Shown here piece after piece: positions 11,289 to 23,458 of a stretch of 64,000 nt of DNA. The DNA comes from Amorphophallus konjac (Eukaryota > Streptophyta > Magnoliopsida > Alismatales > Araceae), in contig CM040128.1 in NCBI GenBank assembly GCA_022559845.1, positions 225,851,643 to 225,915,642 on the forward strand. The letters run 5' to 3'. The notes beneath the pieces were generated by a model, which was not told where the DNA came from, ran no database searches, and saw only the letters and a program-made list of their open reading frames with translations. A program made the translations under genes and the position numbers. Each line of letters begins with the position of its first letter. The first letter of the stretch is position 1.

Positions 11289-12599
11289 CTTTTCACATAC
11301 ATGTAAGCAACAAATGGTAATAATTTTCCTGTCATTAATGTCTCTTCATACATCAGATAGGCCACATCCAATACAACGCATATCAAAAGCAAAAATATTG
11401 CATTCACTGATACTACAACACGAGCTGATGACTCGGTGCGGACATGGCTGGCACGCTCAGGTCGAGCCACTGACTCTACCCAGTGTAGAAACTGGCTCGG
11501 ATAATGGGGCAACTGACCTCGTTCACTCGAGAAACTCAGAAACAAAAAAAAAAAAGAGGAGAGGTATCAGAGGAAGAAAAGGAAGGAAAACAATAGAAGG
11601 CCTCCTCTGCCAACTCTTCGGAAGGAGGACAAAAGCCGAACAGAAACCAAGCACCCTCAAGTGGTGCGAGCAAGGATGAAGGCATCCTCCAAAGAGTGAA
11701 AGAAGAGGGAAGAAGTTGGTGGAAGAGTAGAAGAGGGAGAAAGAGGACGGCGGGGATGGAAGAGGAGGGAGAAGCGGGCCGAGGTGAGGAAGGAGTAGGG
11801 CGGGGCTGCCGTGCCGGACGCCCTGTTTCCTCGAACCTCCCTCCGCTTCTACCTTCCTCCAAAGATGGTGGCGGCAGTCGAGCGGTCGGGAACAAGCGTG
11901 CTGTTACGCGCTGTCCCTTCTTGCACGACGCCCGCCCATCGTTGTCCCTTCTTCCACGCCGAAGTAGCACGAGCGCCTGTGGCGACCGCCAGGATTATCG
12001 TCTTCCGCATCGCCTCCCATGTTTCGCTAATAATTTCCCAGCATAGAGACAGGCACTTCGCGAGAAGGGAGAAAGAGGAAGAACTGCAATAAAAGCCTTA
12101 AGCGTTGAAGAGGAGTGGAGGCGCCCTCCGGGACCTTTCTTATAGGCCGGCAGGGGGAACGCTTGCCTTAAATGATCCTCCCCTCGAAAAAATGCCAAAG
12201 GCGGCAACCCTTCCCCAAGGGGCAGTTGCTCTCCCTCCAATGACCTCTCCCTTAGGACGCGCGAAATAGCAAGTCATTCAAGGCATGGAAAGTCGGAAAG
12301 GCACCAGTACTGCAACAGTCGCCGCACGCGAGATATCCGCAAATAAAAGCCCCACCTTTTTAGCAACTACAGATACGGTGGTCAAATCGCATCAAAGGCG
12401 GTAAAAAATAGTCAACTATGTATTAAATACTACTGCCACTACATATCGCAAGGGCCAACCTTGCACAAAAAAAAGGGGGGACAACTCCTCCTAGTCTATG
12501 GAAATAGGGGGACTACAAGAGCCTCGCGGCCTTTCTTGAGGTTCGGCACTTGGAGGATCCTCAGCGCCAAGGGATCTGCCCCCAGTACCCTCGGTGACG
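11289..12599. other. Tat spacer between integrase and antisense frame
   Basis: About 1.3 kb with no recognised protein on either strand. The part 11,540-11,800 is strongly purine-rich (an A-run near 11,546, then GA-rich). Apparent frames here are short and compositionally driven. Confidence 0.5.
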
Positions 12600-15075
12600 G
12601 CCGGTCAAGACACTAAGCCCACTTGTGTGGAAACTGTCTTGACTGCGTGCCCTCTAGAGGTGACCAGAGTTGGCGATCCCTCTGCCGAGCTGTAGGCATC
12701 CCCACTACCTCCTTCGCTCGACGTCGAAAAAGAAGAATCTGTTGTATCCGCGCTCGAGTCGTAGCGTTGCCCGGAGGGAAAGACAAGCTCATCGGACACC
12801 TGCTGTTGGGCCTCAATGACCGCTCGATGGTAACCTTGGGAAAATCCCTTCCGCAGCCCCCGACGGTAGCCTGGCTCATAATACGAGAAGGCAGCCTCCT
12901 CGAGAGCTGCATGATAGCCCTTCGAACTTCTGTATCATTCGATCGCCCCCACCTCGGCTCGCTCAGCCTTCTTCTCAAGCTTGGCTATTCTCTGCTCGAC
13001 CTCAAGTAACTTCCTCTCGGTCTCGGACAGCATCGCCTCAGCCTCAATCCGCGCGACCTCGGCTTCCTCCCGCACTTGCTCAGCCCCCCGGACTTGGTTG
13101 CTAAGCTCCTCCCGCTCGGCCCTCCACTGCTTGGAGCGCTCGACCTAAGACTGACGCTCCTCTTCTAGGAGCTCGCCCTTCAAGTCAGCCATATAGCAAG
13201 CCTGGGCCAGCTGGTCATCCAGCGTCCGAGCCTCCTCTTGGCTCGACCGGAGCTGAGCCCGGAACGAGGTGGCCTCTCGCCGAGAGACTTTAAGCTCGGA
13301 AGTCAATTGACTAATCTTCCGGTCAGACTCAGCACGAACCCGAGAAAGGGACCTCTCGTCACTGTCCCACCGAGCGAAGAAGTCAGTTATCTCGGCCCCC
13401 AGTTGGGCCATGATCAGACCGCCCTCCATAACCCTCTAGAAGAGCAAAGAGGGGGGACCGCATCTGATTTCTTCCCGATTGAACGAAGGCACCAAGGATC
13501 GGCACCGTTGATATAGAGAAGCCCGGATGATAGGTGCACCCACCAAAGGAGGAGGAATCTTCTATGGAGGAGTCGGGACCAAAACATCTCCCCCGAGGGT
13601 CCCCACTTCCGGGACGACAACGCTCGGCACAGACTGGGATGTCACCTCGTCCTGCGGCCCACCAACTTCGGTCAGGAATTTAGAGGCCGCCGCCTCGATC
13701 TCCGGTCTTTCAGGTTCGGTAACACCTCCCCCAACAACGGTAACCGCCTCTGGCTCGACGGGCGTGAGATCCTGGCAGCGGACTTCCTCGGCTCGATGCT
13801 CCTCGACCGAGCAGGCGTGCCCCTCGGTCGGGCGAGCACGCTCCTCGGCCGGACGGGAGACCCCCGTCTTCTTCAACTGCTTCTTCTTAGTGGTCCGAGC
13901 CTTCATCGAAGACAGAAGCATCCGCTCCCCCGGATCCTTGCGCTTGGCCCCGCGGTGCTCGGAGGCATCTCCCCGAGCAATCTACGTGCCCCAGTCTCGC
14001 GCGCAGGAAGGGTCCCCGAAAGCCTAGGGTTCACTCGGAGCAGGCGTCTCCTCTGGGCCGATGATCTCTTGCTCCGATGGTTGTTCCCCCTCGTCATTCG
14101 TCCGCCTAGAGTTTGAGCAACGAAAGTCAACACATCAGAAGAGAGCCTACCTACTCGACCCGGAAGTGACGACGCGGGACCCTAAGGTTCTTACCGTGAG
14201 ATGACAACGCACGGGAGGGATAATCCTCGATATTGGCCGTGGTCATCAACTCTGCGGTCGTCCAGTGATTCTCCTGGAGAACCCTGATCTCCTCCTCCAG
14301 TTCCGGAGAAATGGCCACCTGCTTCGGAGGAATAGACGGATGGAAATTAACCACCGGCGAGAAATCCCAAGGGGAGTCCTCCACAGATGAACCCACCCAA
14401 AAGATTGGGTCTTCCACCCCTTGTGAGAAGAATCTTTGGCGGAAAGGGACACGCAACTCCTTCCCCTCCTCACCTGAAGATAGAAGAAGCCCTTACCCGC
14501 GTGGGTCTGCTCCTTCAACTCAAAGAAAGAATTGAAAAACTCCAAAGAAGCATGGAGCCCGCATGAGCGACAGAGAAAGATGAAAGAAAAGATAAATGTA
14601 TACGAGTTGGAGACCAACTGGATAGGAGCCAGTCGGTAAAATTGAAGCAGTCGCACAACAAAATGGTGAAGAGGGAGGCGAACCCACTCTTCCAAGCTAA
14701 AAGAAAAGTACAGAAGTGGCCCGGATGATAGGACAAGTTGGATTCATGAGGCTGCGGCGGAGAGAAGAAATACTTCCACGGAAACCCATACCGCTTCTCC
14801 ATCCTCTTTACTTTGGCCTCGCCTAGCTCACTGCGCATAGGATGCTCAGGCTGTGGCACCAAACTTCCCGTGCCAGGCCTAGCTTCGCGTATCTCGGACG
14901 AAGGATGTTGCTCCGCCATGGAAGAAAGAGAGGAACTAGAAGAAGAGGAAAAAAGCGCCGAGTCAGACGATTCTGAAGGAGGTGGAAGCTGGCAAATCAC
15001 CGCCGCCGTAATCTCCGCTAGCTCCGCAAAGGCCTCCGCAAGACGCTGCTCTTCCCGATCTCTCTCGTGACGCAT
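12600..15075 (-). pseudogene. Antisense gene of Tat element, transposase_28-like
   Basis: A broken minus-strand gene between integrase and 3' LTR. From the N-terminus: a Ser/Glu-rich head (about 14,870-15,075), then (after a frameshift near 14,690) VRLPLHHFVVRLLQFYRLAP and SLEFFNSFFELKEQTHAGKG, which I recognise as the plant domain named putative gypsy-type transposase (Transposase_28). Next a charged linker rich in Pro/Glu (13,560-14,130). Last a coiled-coil (13,145-13,429, with SQLTSELKVSRREATSFRAQ) and a tail to about 12,600. Several frameshifts and stops. Such antisense frames are known in Tat elements; their role is unknown. Confidence 0.6.
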
Positions 15076-15362
15076 GGGCCCTTCCGAAATACTGATGCGG
15101 TGGAAAAAGAAAACCTAAAACGAAGGCGGTTTGGGACGCAAGCACGCGCAATATTTATCCCCCCATGAACTTGGCGGGAAATGGCGCGACGTTTCGAAAC
15201 CCAAGGAGAGGGTTCCTCGCATCGACTCAAAAGAGTCATCATTACAGGCAAACTCCCAGGACAACTGCATTAAGTGGCCCATGTCGGAGATAATTCCCCA
15301 CCCAAACTGAGCCACCAATGTCATCCCCATAACTACTACTCATCCAAGCCCAATCTTGGCTC

Positions 15363-15382
15363 GGGAGTAGGAGGGGGACAAG
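15363..15382 (+). other. Polypurine tract of Tat element
   Basis: GGGAGTAGGAGGGGGACAAG directly precedes the 3' LTR. Confidence 0.7.
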
Positions 15383-16117
15383 TGGAGAGGGGAAAAGTCA
15401 ACCATCCGAGAGCACGGCCCAACTATGTCCAATTCGACCAAACCAGGCCCAGCTCCCCAAAGTGATAGCGTCATTTTGGGCCCACTTACTTCAAGCCCAA
15501 AAACTCACTCGGAGCAGCACTTCCTAGGCGGCCCTCAGGTCCAGAAGTCCGAGCGACAGAACGATCGAGAGATCCCCTGCGGGGACCCGATATGACATAC
15601 CCGAGCTATACACTCATCGCTCGGGATTTTATCCCGAGCGAACGCCTCTGGCTCGGACCGACTGTCGGAAGCTCATCCCAGCATCCATTATGCATCCAGC
15701 AGGAGCAAGGAACTCCAAAGGATAGGGGAGGGTAAAAGTCTTTACGCCATAATGAGCCCACTATAAGGACGTAACCCTCCCGAAGCCCCCTCAGCTCCCT
15801 GGACTATTACGTTAAACGAATTGCTATATAAATTTCAGGGAGACCCCCTGAGAGGGTAAGGCAATGGTCCTGAGAGAAAACCACCACACTATTTGGTGGA
15901 GAATAATCTCGCGCCCCCTCTCTCCTACCCTTTCACTTCACCTTCATGCTCCATCGCATTTGCTGACTTAAGTATCGGAGGGTTTTCCGCAGGGAATCCT
16001 CCCTAGGCACCTCTGATCCGTTTTCTGCCGTGCAATTCATACAGACGTGGTGACCGTGATCAAAAGATTCCTCCCGGATCTCACGGCTCAGGATCAGCGC
16101 GAGATTACGTCTCTGTA
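15383..16117 (+). repeat. 3' LTR of Tat element
   Basis: 735 bp, start TGGAGAGGGG, closely matching 8,124-8,858. Followed by GTTAC, the partner of GTTAT on the left, after which hAT sequence resumes. Confidence 0.85.
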
Positions 16118-16766
16118 GTTACCGTTGAACAAGTTTGTATTTGACTCAAATAATTTAGTGTCTTGAAGAAAATGATATTGAAGATGAGATATATGTATAA
16201 TTAAAGTCATTTCTATTTTCATGATGGTAAAATATTTCTAAATTATAAGATATTTTTATAATTTTTTAAATTATCAACTTAATATATTCTTTATTTTCAT
16301 GAAAGGTATGTAAAGAATGAGAATACGATGGAGATTAAAGTCCAAAAGAGTTAGTTTATTTTATTATTTAAGTTTTATATGTTTCATATTAACTTTGGGA
16401 TATTGTAATATTATATATTTGTATACTTTTAATTACATTATATGTTGACTCATGAATAATGATGATACGAGAACTAAATTGAAATGTGTTTCTTTATCAT
16501 ATGGATTGTTCTTTTCAATTTAAATTTTGTTCTAATTGAGTTAATTTACATCTTAAAATTTAATCTTATATGTACTTTTATGTCCGATAACTATCCGCTA
16601 ACTGTCTGTTAACCGTATTTTTTGAATACTCGATAACGGTTTCGGATACACTAGTTTCCGAATACTTAACAAATAACAAACGGATACGGTTCTTCCTTAT
16701 CGAATACGGATACGGATAATCCACTATCCGCACCGTATTCGACCCGTTGACATCCTTACTTGGCAG

Positions 16767-18240
16767 GAAGGAGGGGAGATGAACCAGTCCTGTAGCTGAT
16801 AAAGCGTACGAACATCAAGCTGTCATCCTTTCATTCAGTGATTAAAGTAGTGATCAGTAAACGGGCTTAGGAGAGGACACACTGAATGATCGGACTTGCA
16901 ACCATGCGACGTCCTTCAAAAATGTATTGATTCCTGTTGACCCAAATTTCTCACATGATACACAGGAAAAGGAGCCGCAAGATGATGCCATGAGCTGAAG
17001 ACAAACACAACGAATCCATAAAACCCGCAATATGGCAGCTGCACGGGAAGAGCTTGTGGGACGCTGAAACTGAAGGAAAAGGCGCAAAATAACACCACAC
17101 CAACTGGGCAATGCGACCAGAAAAAAAATAAGTGAAAGCTGGTGTCCTTTGAAAGTTGAGGATAGCAACCTGCACAGCGAGAACAGAGATGAACACCACA
17201 ACGATGAAGCTGCTCATCCGTTGGAAGGCAATTAAGCTAAGGCACGCCATGCAAGAATTAACCACTTGGCCGGGCATGATTTATCCCACAAATCACCCCA
17301 AAAAGGAGCCACGTTTGAGGAAGGGGACTGCAGCAAGCCACGAATAGATTTAGTTGTAAAAATACCATCTGCAGTACGTGGGGCTCCAAATCCACTTGTC
17401 TCTGCCAACATGGACAGACAAGATAAAGGGAAAGGTAGAGGCAGGAGCATAAAACATGGTCTGAACAACCCCAAATGATCCAAGTGATGGGAGCATTAAA
17501 CATCAGAGTCCGATATGAGACGGTCCTACAACGTGTCCCAAACACAGACCGGAAGGAATGCTTTCAACGCTGCAGGGGTCAGCCCAGACATCAAACCAAA
17601 AAGATGCAGAAGATGAGGTTGCGTCAACCACAACCCTATTATTAGCAGCAATCAAACTGGCAGCCTTAATCCATGTAGCACGATCGGCAGCGCTACAGTT
17701 GTTAAAATTCGCCTCTGAGAAATGCGTTGAAGATGTTTTGCTTTCAAATAAGAACCCCAAGGAGTCTTTAAGAGAGAGAGCAGACCAGAGCAGCTTGGTC
17801 CTCAAAGCCACCTGCATCTCTAATATGTGTACAATGCCTAAACTGCCAGACTCCACTGGCTGGCAGGGGAGCCGCTCCCAAGCAATCCAGTGACGCTTCG
17901 GCCCATGATCAGATGAACCCCAGAAGACATTGGCGAGCATGCAATCAATCTCCCGTATAGTAGCAGAGGGCAAAGACATCACAACACAAGTATAAATGGG
18001 GATGGAACTTAAAACATGTTTGATTAACAAAAGCCGGCCACCAGAGGATAAAAAAGTAGCTTTCCAGGCTTGCAAACGGGCATGAATCCTGGCAATAATG
18101 TGCGAGAAGTAGCTCCTCTTTGATCTGCTTGCAAATAGGTTAATACCCAAATAAAGCATAGGAAGAGTTCTCGTACTAAATCCAATACTAGCAGAGATAG
18201 TTCTAGCAAGCTGAGCTGGAAAGTTGCCATGAACAATAAA
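16767..18240 (-). pseudogene. LINE region after RT: thumb and zf-RVT-like domain
   Basis: The minus strand has an open stretch of 260 codons (17,503-18,285) typical of the region after the catalytic palm in plant L1-like ORF2: LPMLYLGINLF, then SSGGRLLLIKHVLSSIPIY, then ANVFWGSSDHGPKRHWIAW. The following zinc-finger-like part (16,767-17,500) is frameshifted. It leads on to the RNase H at 7,561-7,945 across the hAT insertion. Confidence 0.7.
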
Positions 18241-19140
18241 GCTACTTTTTTGCACATTTGAGTAATTGGCCAGAAGAGGATTCATACGCTCGAAGGAAGA
18301 GCATCAAGTTCTTGACATTCCTTGCCACCCCATTAGCAAAAATAAAGATATCATCAGCGAACAATAAATGAGTGATACGGGGACATCGACGCGGCACAGC
18401 AAAATACTCCACTTTGCCAGTGAGGAATAGACCATGCAAACCTCTTCTCAGGGCCTCCTCACCGAGAATGAATAATGAAGGAGCCAAAGGATCACCTTGG
18501 CGAAGACCCCGAGTAAATTTAAAATAGCTCCATAGAATTCCATTAAACATAACTGAAAACTAGCAATTCGACAAGAGAGGTTCGACGAGAGAAATGAAAT
18601 GCAAGGAGAAACCAAAACGCTAAAGGACAGCAAAGAGAAAATCCCACTCCAGGTAGTCATATGCCTTTGCCATATCTAGTTTGAACATCACATTTTGGCC
18701 CCGAATTTTCCTATATAATTGCTGGGATAATTAGTCCTATGCAAGGGATATGTTTTCAACAATATTTCTTCCCCGAACAAAAGCACATTATTCCTGAGAA
18801 ATAAGAGAGGGTAGAAACCCTGCTTGACAATCGCTAATAATGCAGGAAATAATCTTATAAGAGAAATTCCATAAGTTAATCGGCCGAAAATCAGAACAAG
18901 TCACAGGTCCTGCCACCTTGGGAATGAGGGCCATGATGGAAGAAGTCAATGCGCGGGGAAAAGCATGGCCATAGAAGTAGGCCTGAACTGCTGCACATAC
19001 ATCCATCTGAGTAATATCCTAACAGGCATGGAAATAATAGCCAGTGTAATCATCAGACCCGGGAGCACTATCTGACGACATTGAGAATACAATTCTTCGA
19101 ATTTCATTAGGTCCCGTGACAGCACATAGGCTATCATTAA
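18240..19140 (-). pseudogene. LINE reverse transcriptase core
   Basis: The minus strand carries the RT blocks in order: SSIMALIPKVAGPVTCSDFR followed by INLWNFSYKIIS (18,850-18,960), then FTRGLRQGDPLAPSLFI and LLFADDIFIFANG (about 18,330-18,510). FADD is the catalytic aspartate pair. A deletion or frameshift removes much of the sequence between the first and second blocks. It would reverse-transcribe LINE RNA at the nicked target. Inactive. Confidence 0.75.
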
Positions 19141-20425
19141 ACTCTCCCGTCATTACATGGGGGATCATGTCCAACAGAGATGAATCAATAGTATGCACTT
19201 CAGAAGTGAAGGCCTGCTAAAAGTAATTGAGAAACATAGAGGATAATATATTGGGGTCCTCCACAAAGAGACCATGCTCATCTTTCAGCCTAGACATATG
19301 TGCTCTGTGCCTATTAGTCAAGACACATGAGTGAAAGAATTTTGTATTCTTATCCCCTTCTTTCAGCCATTTGATGCGGGATTTCTGACGTCAGAATATT
19401 TCTTCCTACATATGAAGATTCTCCAATGATAATTTAGCCACAGATAAGAGGTTAGAATTCACCTGAGATTGATTGTTATCAAACGAAGTTTGGGTAGCAG
19501 TAAAGGCATCCTCAGCAGCTTGAACATTGGATATAACATTACCAAACATTGACTTATTCCACTCCTTAAGGATTGCTTTTGTGTGCTTAAGCTTCACAAC
19601 TAAATTCAACAAAGAAAACGAGGAAGCAGGAGAAGAGCGCCATGCTGCTGCCATAGTTGCGAGAAAAGAATCATGAAGTAACCACAGCTATTGGAATATG
19701 AATCTACCAGGCACAGGCAGTGTCGATTGGGAGACATGGAGTAGAAGCAAACAATGATCAGAGCACGCCCGCGAAAGATGCTCCACTCTAGAATCAGCAA
19801 AATAGGATGACCAAAGGGAATTGAGAAGAATTCTATCTAGGTGAGCCCAAATACCACCATTAATACGACCATTATACCAAGTGTATCAACCACCTGAAAA
19901 ACCAGCATCCTCTAATTGTGTAAGAGACAAAAACTGTTAATATTCCATCATGGATCTGTCAAAGGCCTTGATTCCCACCTCGTTTCTCCTCTGGATCAAG
20001 AATATAGTTGAAGTCACCCCCGACCAACCAAGGGGCAGAGCAACCAACTACGAAGGATGATAAAGTGTCCCAGAGGGGAGCTCGGAGACTCGGAGCAGAG
20101 CTAGCATGACCAAATGACTGATAGAAGAATATAGAAAGTGAAGGCCCCATAGCAACAGTCATATATTGATCACTTGAGTCAATCATAACAAACTCCAACG
20201 GTTGTTTCCAGAGTAACCAAATGTGAGCTCTACCCAAATTATTAGCAAGACATCCATGCATATGTAACTTCCTCATGTACAAGTGGATGCGATTAGCCTC
20301 AAGCATAGGTTCAATAAGAGCAACAAAATCGACACAATACTTCTGAATTAAGAAATTCAAACGCCCAAGAGTCCTATCATTATCAACCCCATGAAGATTT
20401 CAAACCAGACCTTTCATTGATTAAA
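19140..20425 (-). pseudogene. LINE AP-endonuclease domain and linker to RT
   Basis: Starts near 20,420 on the minus strand with the N-terminal block of plant LINE endonucleases (a TGA replaces the usual tryptophan before NLHG), then DFVALIEPML (metal-binding glutamate) and LVGGDFNYILDPEEKRGG, the GDFN active-site block, near 19,985-20,020. The part 19,140-19,900 is the linker to RT with several stops. The enzyme would nick target DNA to prime reverse transcription. Confidence 0.7.
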
Positions 20426-20429
20426 CAAA

Positions 20430-21425
20430 TTAAGAAGAATTAACTGACTTGCTTCGATGTAGCATACCTTGAGTTAGCACCCCACCCGTGTGAGCATTAG
20501 AGAGCTTCCCAGGACCTACAAAATTACTATGGCCTTGAAGGATCACATCACTATTCAGGCTATCAGCCCAAGGATGGTTATTCGGCACCAGATCAGAGCA
20601 TTCCTGCAGGTTAAGAACAAAATTATCTAAGTGCACATCGCCTATCAAAGAATTAGGTAGTCCAGAAGCCTCAGACACACAGAAGACCATCTCTACATTG
20701 TGAGTCGACCCAACATTGTCATAGGCATCAACATTAGCCCTTGAGGATTCCGGTGGGGCACCTGACCACCCTCTAACATAGCAGAATGAGGCAAATTGCC
20801 CTCACCATCAGCAGAGTTTGTAGAGCATAGAGAAGTACCAACTATAGCATTTTCATCGACATGTTGCAGGGCGTCAAGCATATTGGAAGTGACAATAGGT
20901 GGAGGACACATCATAGGAGCAGGCTGAACAGAGTGCAGAACAGAGTAGGTCCCCACAGGAGTAGAATCTGACTTCATAGCGGGGCCATGACCCTCACAAT
21001 TAACATCAATCGGTGTAGAGGCCAAAGGAGCAACTGCAATGGGAAGAGGCCACTCCTCTGCAGGTCCATTAGCAGAACGAGAAATCTTAGCATAGGCACG
21101 TTCCACACGTTCCACTGGCCAGGAAACAGGAAGCCAAATAGACTCCTTAGGCTGGCCAACAACAATGTTCTCCTTATCAGCACGAGAAGCCTTGGCAACA
21201 CAATGCCTTTTACAATCACTCACAATGTGTCCAAGATGACGGCAGGAAGAGCAAAACAAAGGAAATTGGGGATGGACGGTGGATTGCCAAGTACCAGCCC
21301 CAGGAAGTCCAATCCAGATACGAGTCAGGGGTTGGTTAGAGACATCCAACTCGACACAGATGATCTTGCCGCTATGGTGTTAGTCAGATTTGCGGTGGAA
21401 GGATCAACCTTCAAAACATGGCTCA
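20430..21425 (-). pseudogene. LINE ORF1-like nucleic-acid-binding protein
   Basis: A 218-codon frame (20,693-21,349) has the CCHC knuckle CSSCRHLGHIVSDC (C-x2-C-x4-H-x4-C) preceded by DVSNQPLTRIWIGLPGAG, the usual context in plant LINE ORF1 (DUF4283-like tail). A frameshift near 21,370 separates it from the upstream VDPSTANLTNTIAARS, and a stop near 20,690 separates it from a Ser/Asp-rich tail. The N-terminal two thirds of ORF1 are absent, so this LINE was 5' truncated at insertion. Confidence 0.65.
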
Positions 21426-21429
21426 ACTT

Positions 21430-23458
21430 TTTCTATACAATTTATGAGCCAATCAACCTCCTCTCACTGACCTTATTCCAACAAACTGGTGATCTACATG
21501 GCCTATCATATAATGCTACATATGGTGCCATCCTAATACTTATATGACAAATATTTTTATATACAAATTCTATCAATTGCAGATGTTCATCCCAACTATC
21601 CTACTAATCTAAACTACAAGCTCTTAATATGTCTTTTAATGTCTAGATGGTTCTATCTTATTGTCTATTTCTTTGAGGGTAAAAAGTTGAACTAAACCTT
21701 AACTAAATGTCAAGTGCCTTCTACATACTCCAAAATTTTCTTATAACTAAAATAATAGACACTAGAACACCATGAAGTCTCGTAATCTCTCTAATATATA
21801 AATAAGTTAAATCTTGTAATGATTGTGTCTTTACAATTGTCAGAAAGTGAATTGACTTGATTAGCCTGTGATCAATAATCACCCATATAGAATCATGTCT
21901 CCTCCTAGTCCCTAGCAATCACATCACAAAACTTATAGTGATATGCTCTTATTTCCATTGTGGAATCTCCATCATCTTTGGTTGCCCTATAAGCCTCTGA
22001 TGCTCAACCTTTCACTTGTTGGCACGAAAGACATCAACTGAATAATTATGCTACATCTTTCTTTATACCATTCTACCTGAAAAACTATTTTATATTTTTG
22101 TATATCTTTGTACAATTTAGGTGTATAGAATACTATGATTTAATATATATGTCTTAGTCAATAGATCTTTCTTTATTTTTTTATTCTGAGGTACACATAA
22201 CCTCCCTGAAATATGATAGGTCGATTTGCACTCTAAGTAAATCTTGACTTCCCAATCATTCCTTGCGATGACTTATCATGTGTCTGGACTTTTATAACTC
22301 GGTCAACCATTGCATACTAAATAGTTAATTGAGTCAAAAAAAACTTTAGCCTTTACATACCATAGAACACTTCACTACACTAGATATCATTTTCCAATCC
22401 TGGTATGATTGTAATGCTATAAGTTTGTTCCTACTTAGTGTATCTGCTACCACGTTATCTTTTCAAGATAATAATTAATCATTGTGAAATCACAATCATT
22501 CAAGAATCCAATCCAACTTCTCTACCTCAGATTCAACTTCTTTTGAGACAAAATGTATTTTAAACTCTTATCATCTGTAAATGCCTCAAGCTACTCTCCA
22601 TATAGATAATGCCACCAAATTCTCAGAGTATGTACAATTGCTCCTATCTCTAAATCATATGTATAGCAATTCATCTCATGATTCTTTAACTATCTAGATG
22701 CACATCCTACCATCTTGTCGTTCTACATCAATACGTGACCTAATACATTCGTAGAGGAATTCATAAATATGACAAATCCTCTTAAACTACATGGTAATGT
22801 AAGCACTTGTGTTGTAGTCAATCTAGTCTTCAATTCTTAAAAGTTTATTTCACATATATCTGACTATTCAAAAGGAACCCATTTCCTAGCCATTTTAGTC
22901 ATAAAGGCTATAACAGAAAATTTTTTCCAATGAACCTCCTAAAGTAATATGCAAGACTCAAAAAACTCCTAATCTCGCTGGCATTCTTCAATCTTTCCAA
23001 ATGTAAAACTACCTCAACCTTAATTAGATCAGTATATACTCCATCTTTAGAAATAGCATGCCCTAAGAATTGTACCTTTTTAGCACAAAATTTATATTTG
23101 CTAAATTTAACATACAACTAATGATTCCTCAAAGTCTCTAGCACAATCCTCAAATGTTCTTAATAGGCTTCAATAGTAGGAAAATATACTAGCACATCAT
23201 TAATAAACAACATCATAAATCTATCCAAGTATGGCTGAAAAACTATGTTCATTAAATCCATAAATGCTATTGGGGCATTAGTCAATCCAAAAGGTATACC
23301 AACAAATTCATAATGTCCATATCTTGTTTTCAATCTAGTCTTTTACACATCTTCTTCTCTTATTCTCAAGTGATGATAACTCGATCTGAGTTCAATTTTG
23401 GAACACTTTACTGCTTGGTCAAACAAATCATCTATTCTCGACACTAGATATTTATTCT
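21430..23458 (-). pseudogene. Old chromovirus pol: RT, RNase H and integrase fragments
   Basis: Heavily decayed Ty3/Gypsy pol on the minus strand in the order RT, RNase H, integrase reading right to left. RT: FLGHAISKDGVYTDLIKVE and [20 protein letters not shown] (22,908-23,117). RNase H region near 22,440-22,640 by nucleotide similarity to the young Tekay element. Integrase: DSIWVIIDHRLIKSIHFLTI then YIREITRLHGV (21,721-21,918). The sequence lines up with the Tekay pol at 39,430-41,500 with deletions. It continues at 440-997 beyond the LINE. Confidence 0.75.

Larger units (their letters stand above)
8124..16117 (+). mobile_element. Deleted Tat-lineage Ty3/Gypsy element carrying TRIM array
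   Basis: Two 735-bp LTRs (8,124-8,858 and 15,383-16,117) flanked by GTTAT (8,119-8,123) and GTTAC (16,118-16,122), a one-mismatch target duplication. Order: 5' LTR, primer site, tandem TRIM-like units, remnant RNase H, integrase, about 1.3 kb of spacer, an antisense reading frame, polypurine tract, 3' LTR. Gag, protease and reverse transcriptase are absent. The extra RNase H before integrase and a long antisense frame before the 3' LTR are typical of Tat-lineage elements. It is inserted in the hAT element. Confidence 0.85.
7946..16758. mobile_element. hAT-like non-autonomous element, split by a Tat element
   Basis: Terminal inverted repeats TAGGGATGTCAA (7,946) and TTGACATCCTTA (ending 16,758) are bounded by the perfect 8-bp duplication CTTGGCAG (7,938-7,945 and 16,759-16,766), the hallmark of hAT transposition. 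Only about 180 bp on the left and 640 bp on the right belong to it; the rest is the Tat retrotransposon. Both ends are rich in degenerate GGATACGGATA words in inverted orientation. No transposase is present. It sits in the LINE. Confidence 0.85.
998..21430 (-). mobile_element. L1-like LINE, split by two later insertions
   Basis: A non-LTR retrotransposon running right to left: ORF1-like zinc knuckle (20.4-21.4 kb), AP-type endonuclease (19.4-20.4 kb), reverse transcriptase (18.2-19.1 kb), zf-RVT-like region (16.8-18.2 kb), and RNase H split over 7,561-7,945 and 998-1,300. Remaining segments are 998-1,300, 7,561-7,945 and 16,759-21,430, interrupted by the Gypsy copy 1,301-7,560 and the hAT element 7,946-16,758. 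The minus-strand poly(A) would be the T-run near 999-1,005. T-rich flanks at 992-1,005 (TCAATATTTTTTT) and near 21,422-21,435 (TCAACTTTTTCT) look like an imperfect target duplication. The old Gypsy pol resumes on both sides, so the LINE inserted into it. Many frameshifts and stops: inactive. Confidence 0.75.

Noticed and set aside
11536..12092. Ser/Pro/Arg-rich frames in the Tat spacer
   Set aside because: Purine-rich composition produces them on both strands; no family motif.
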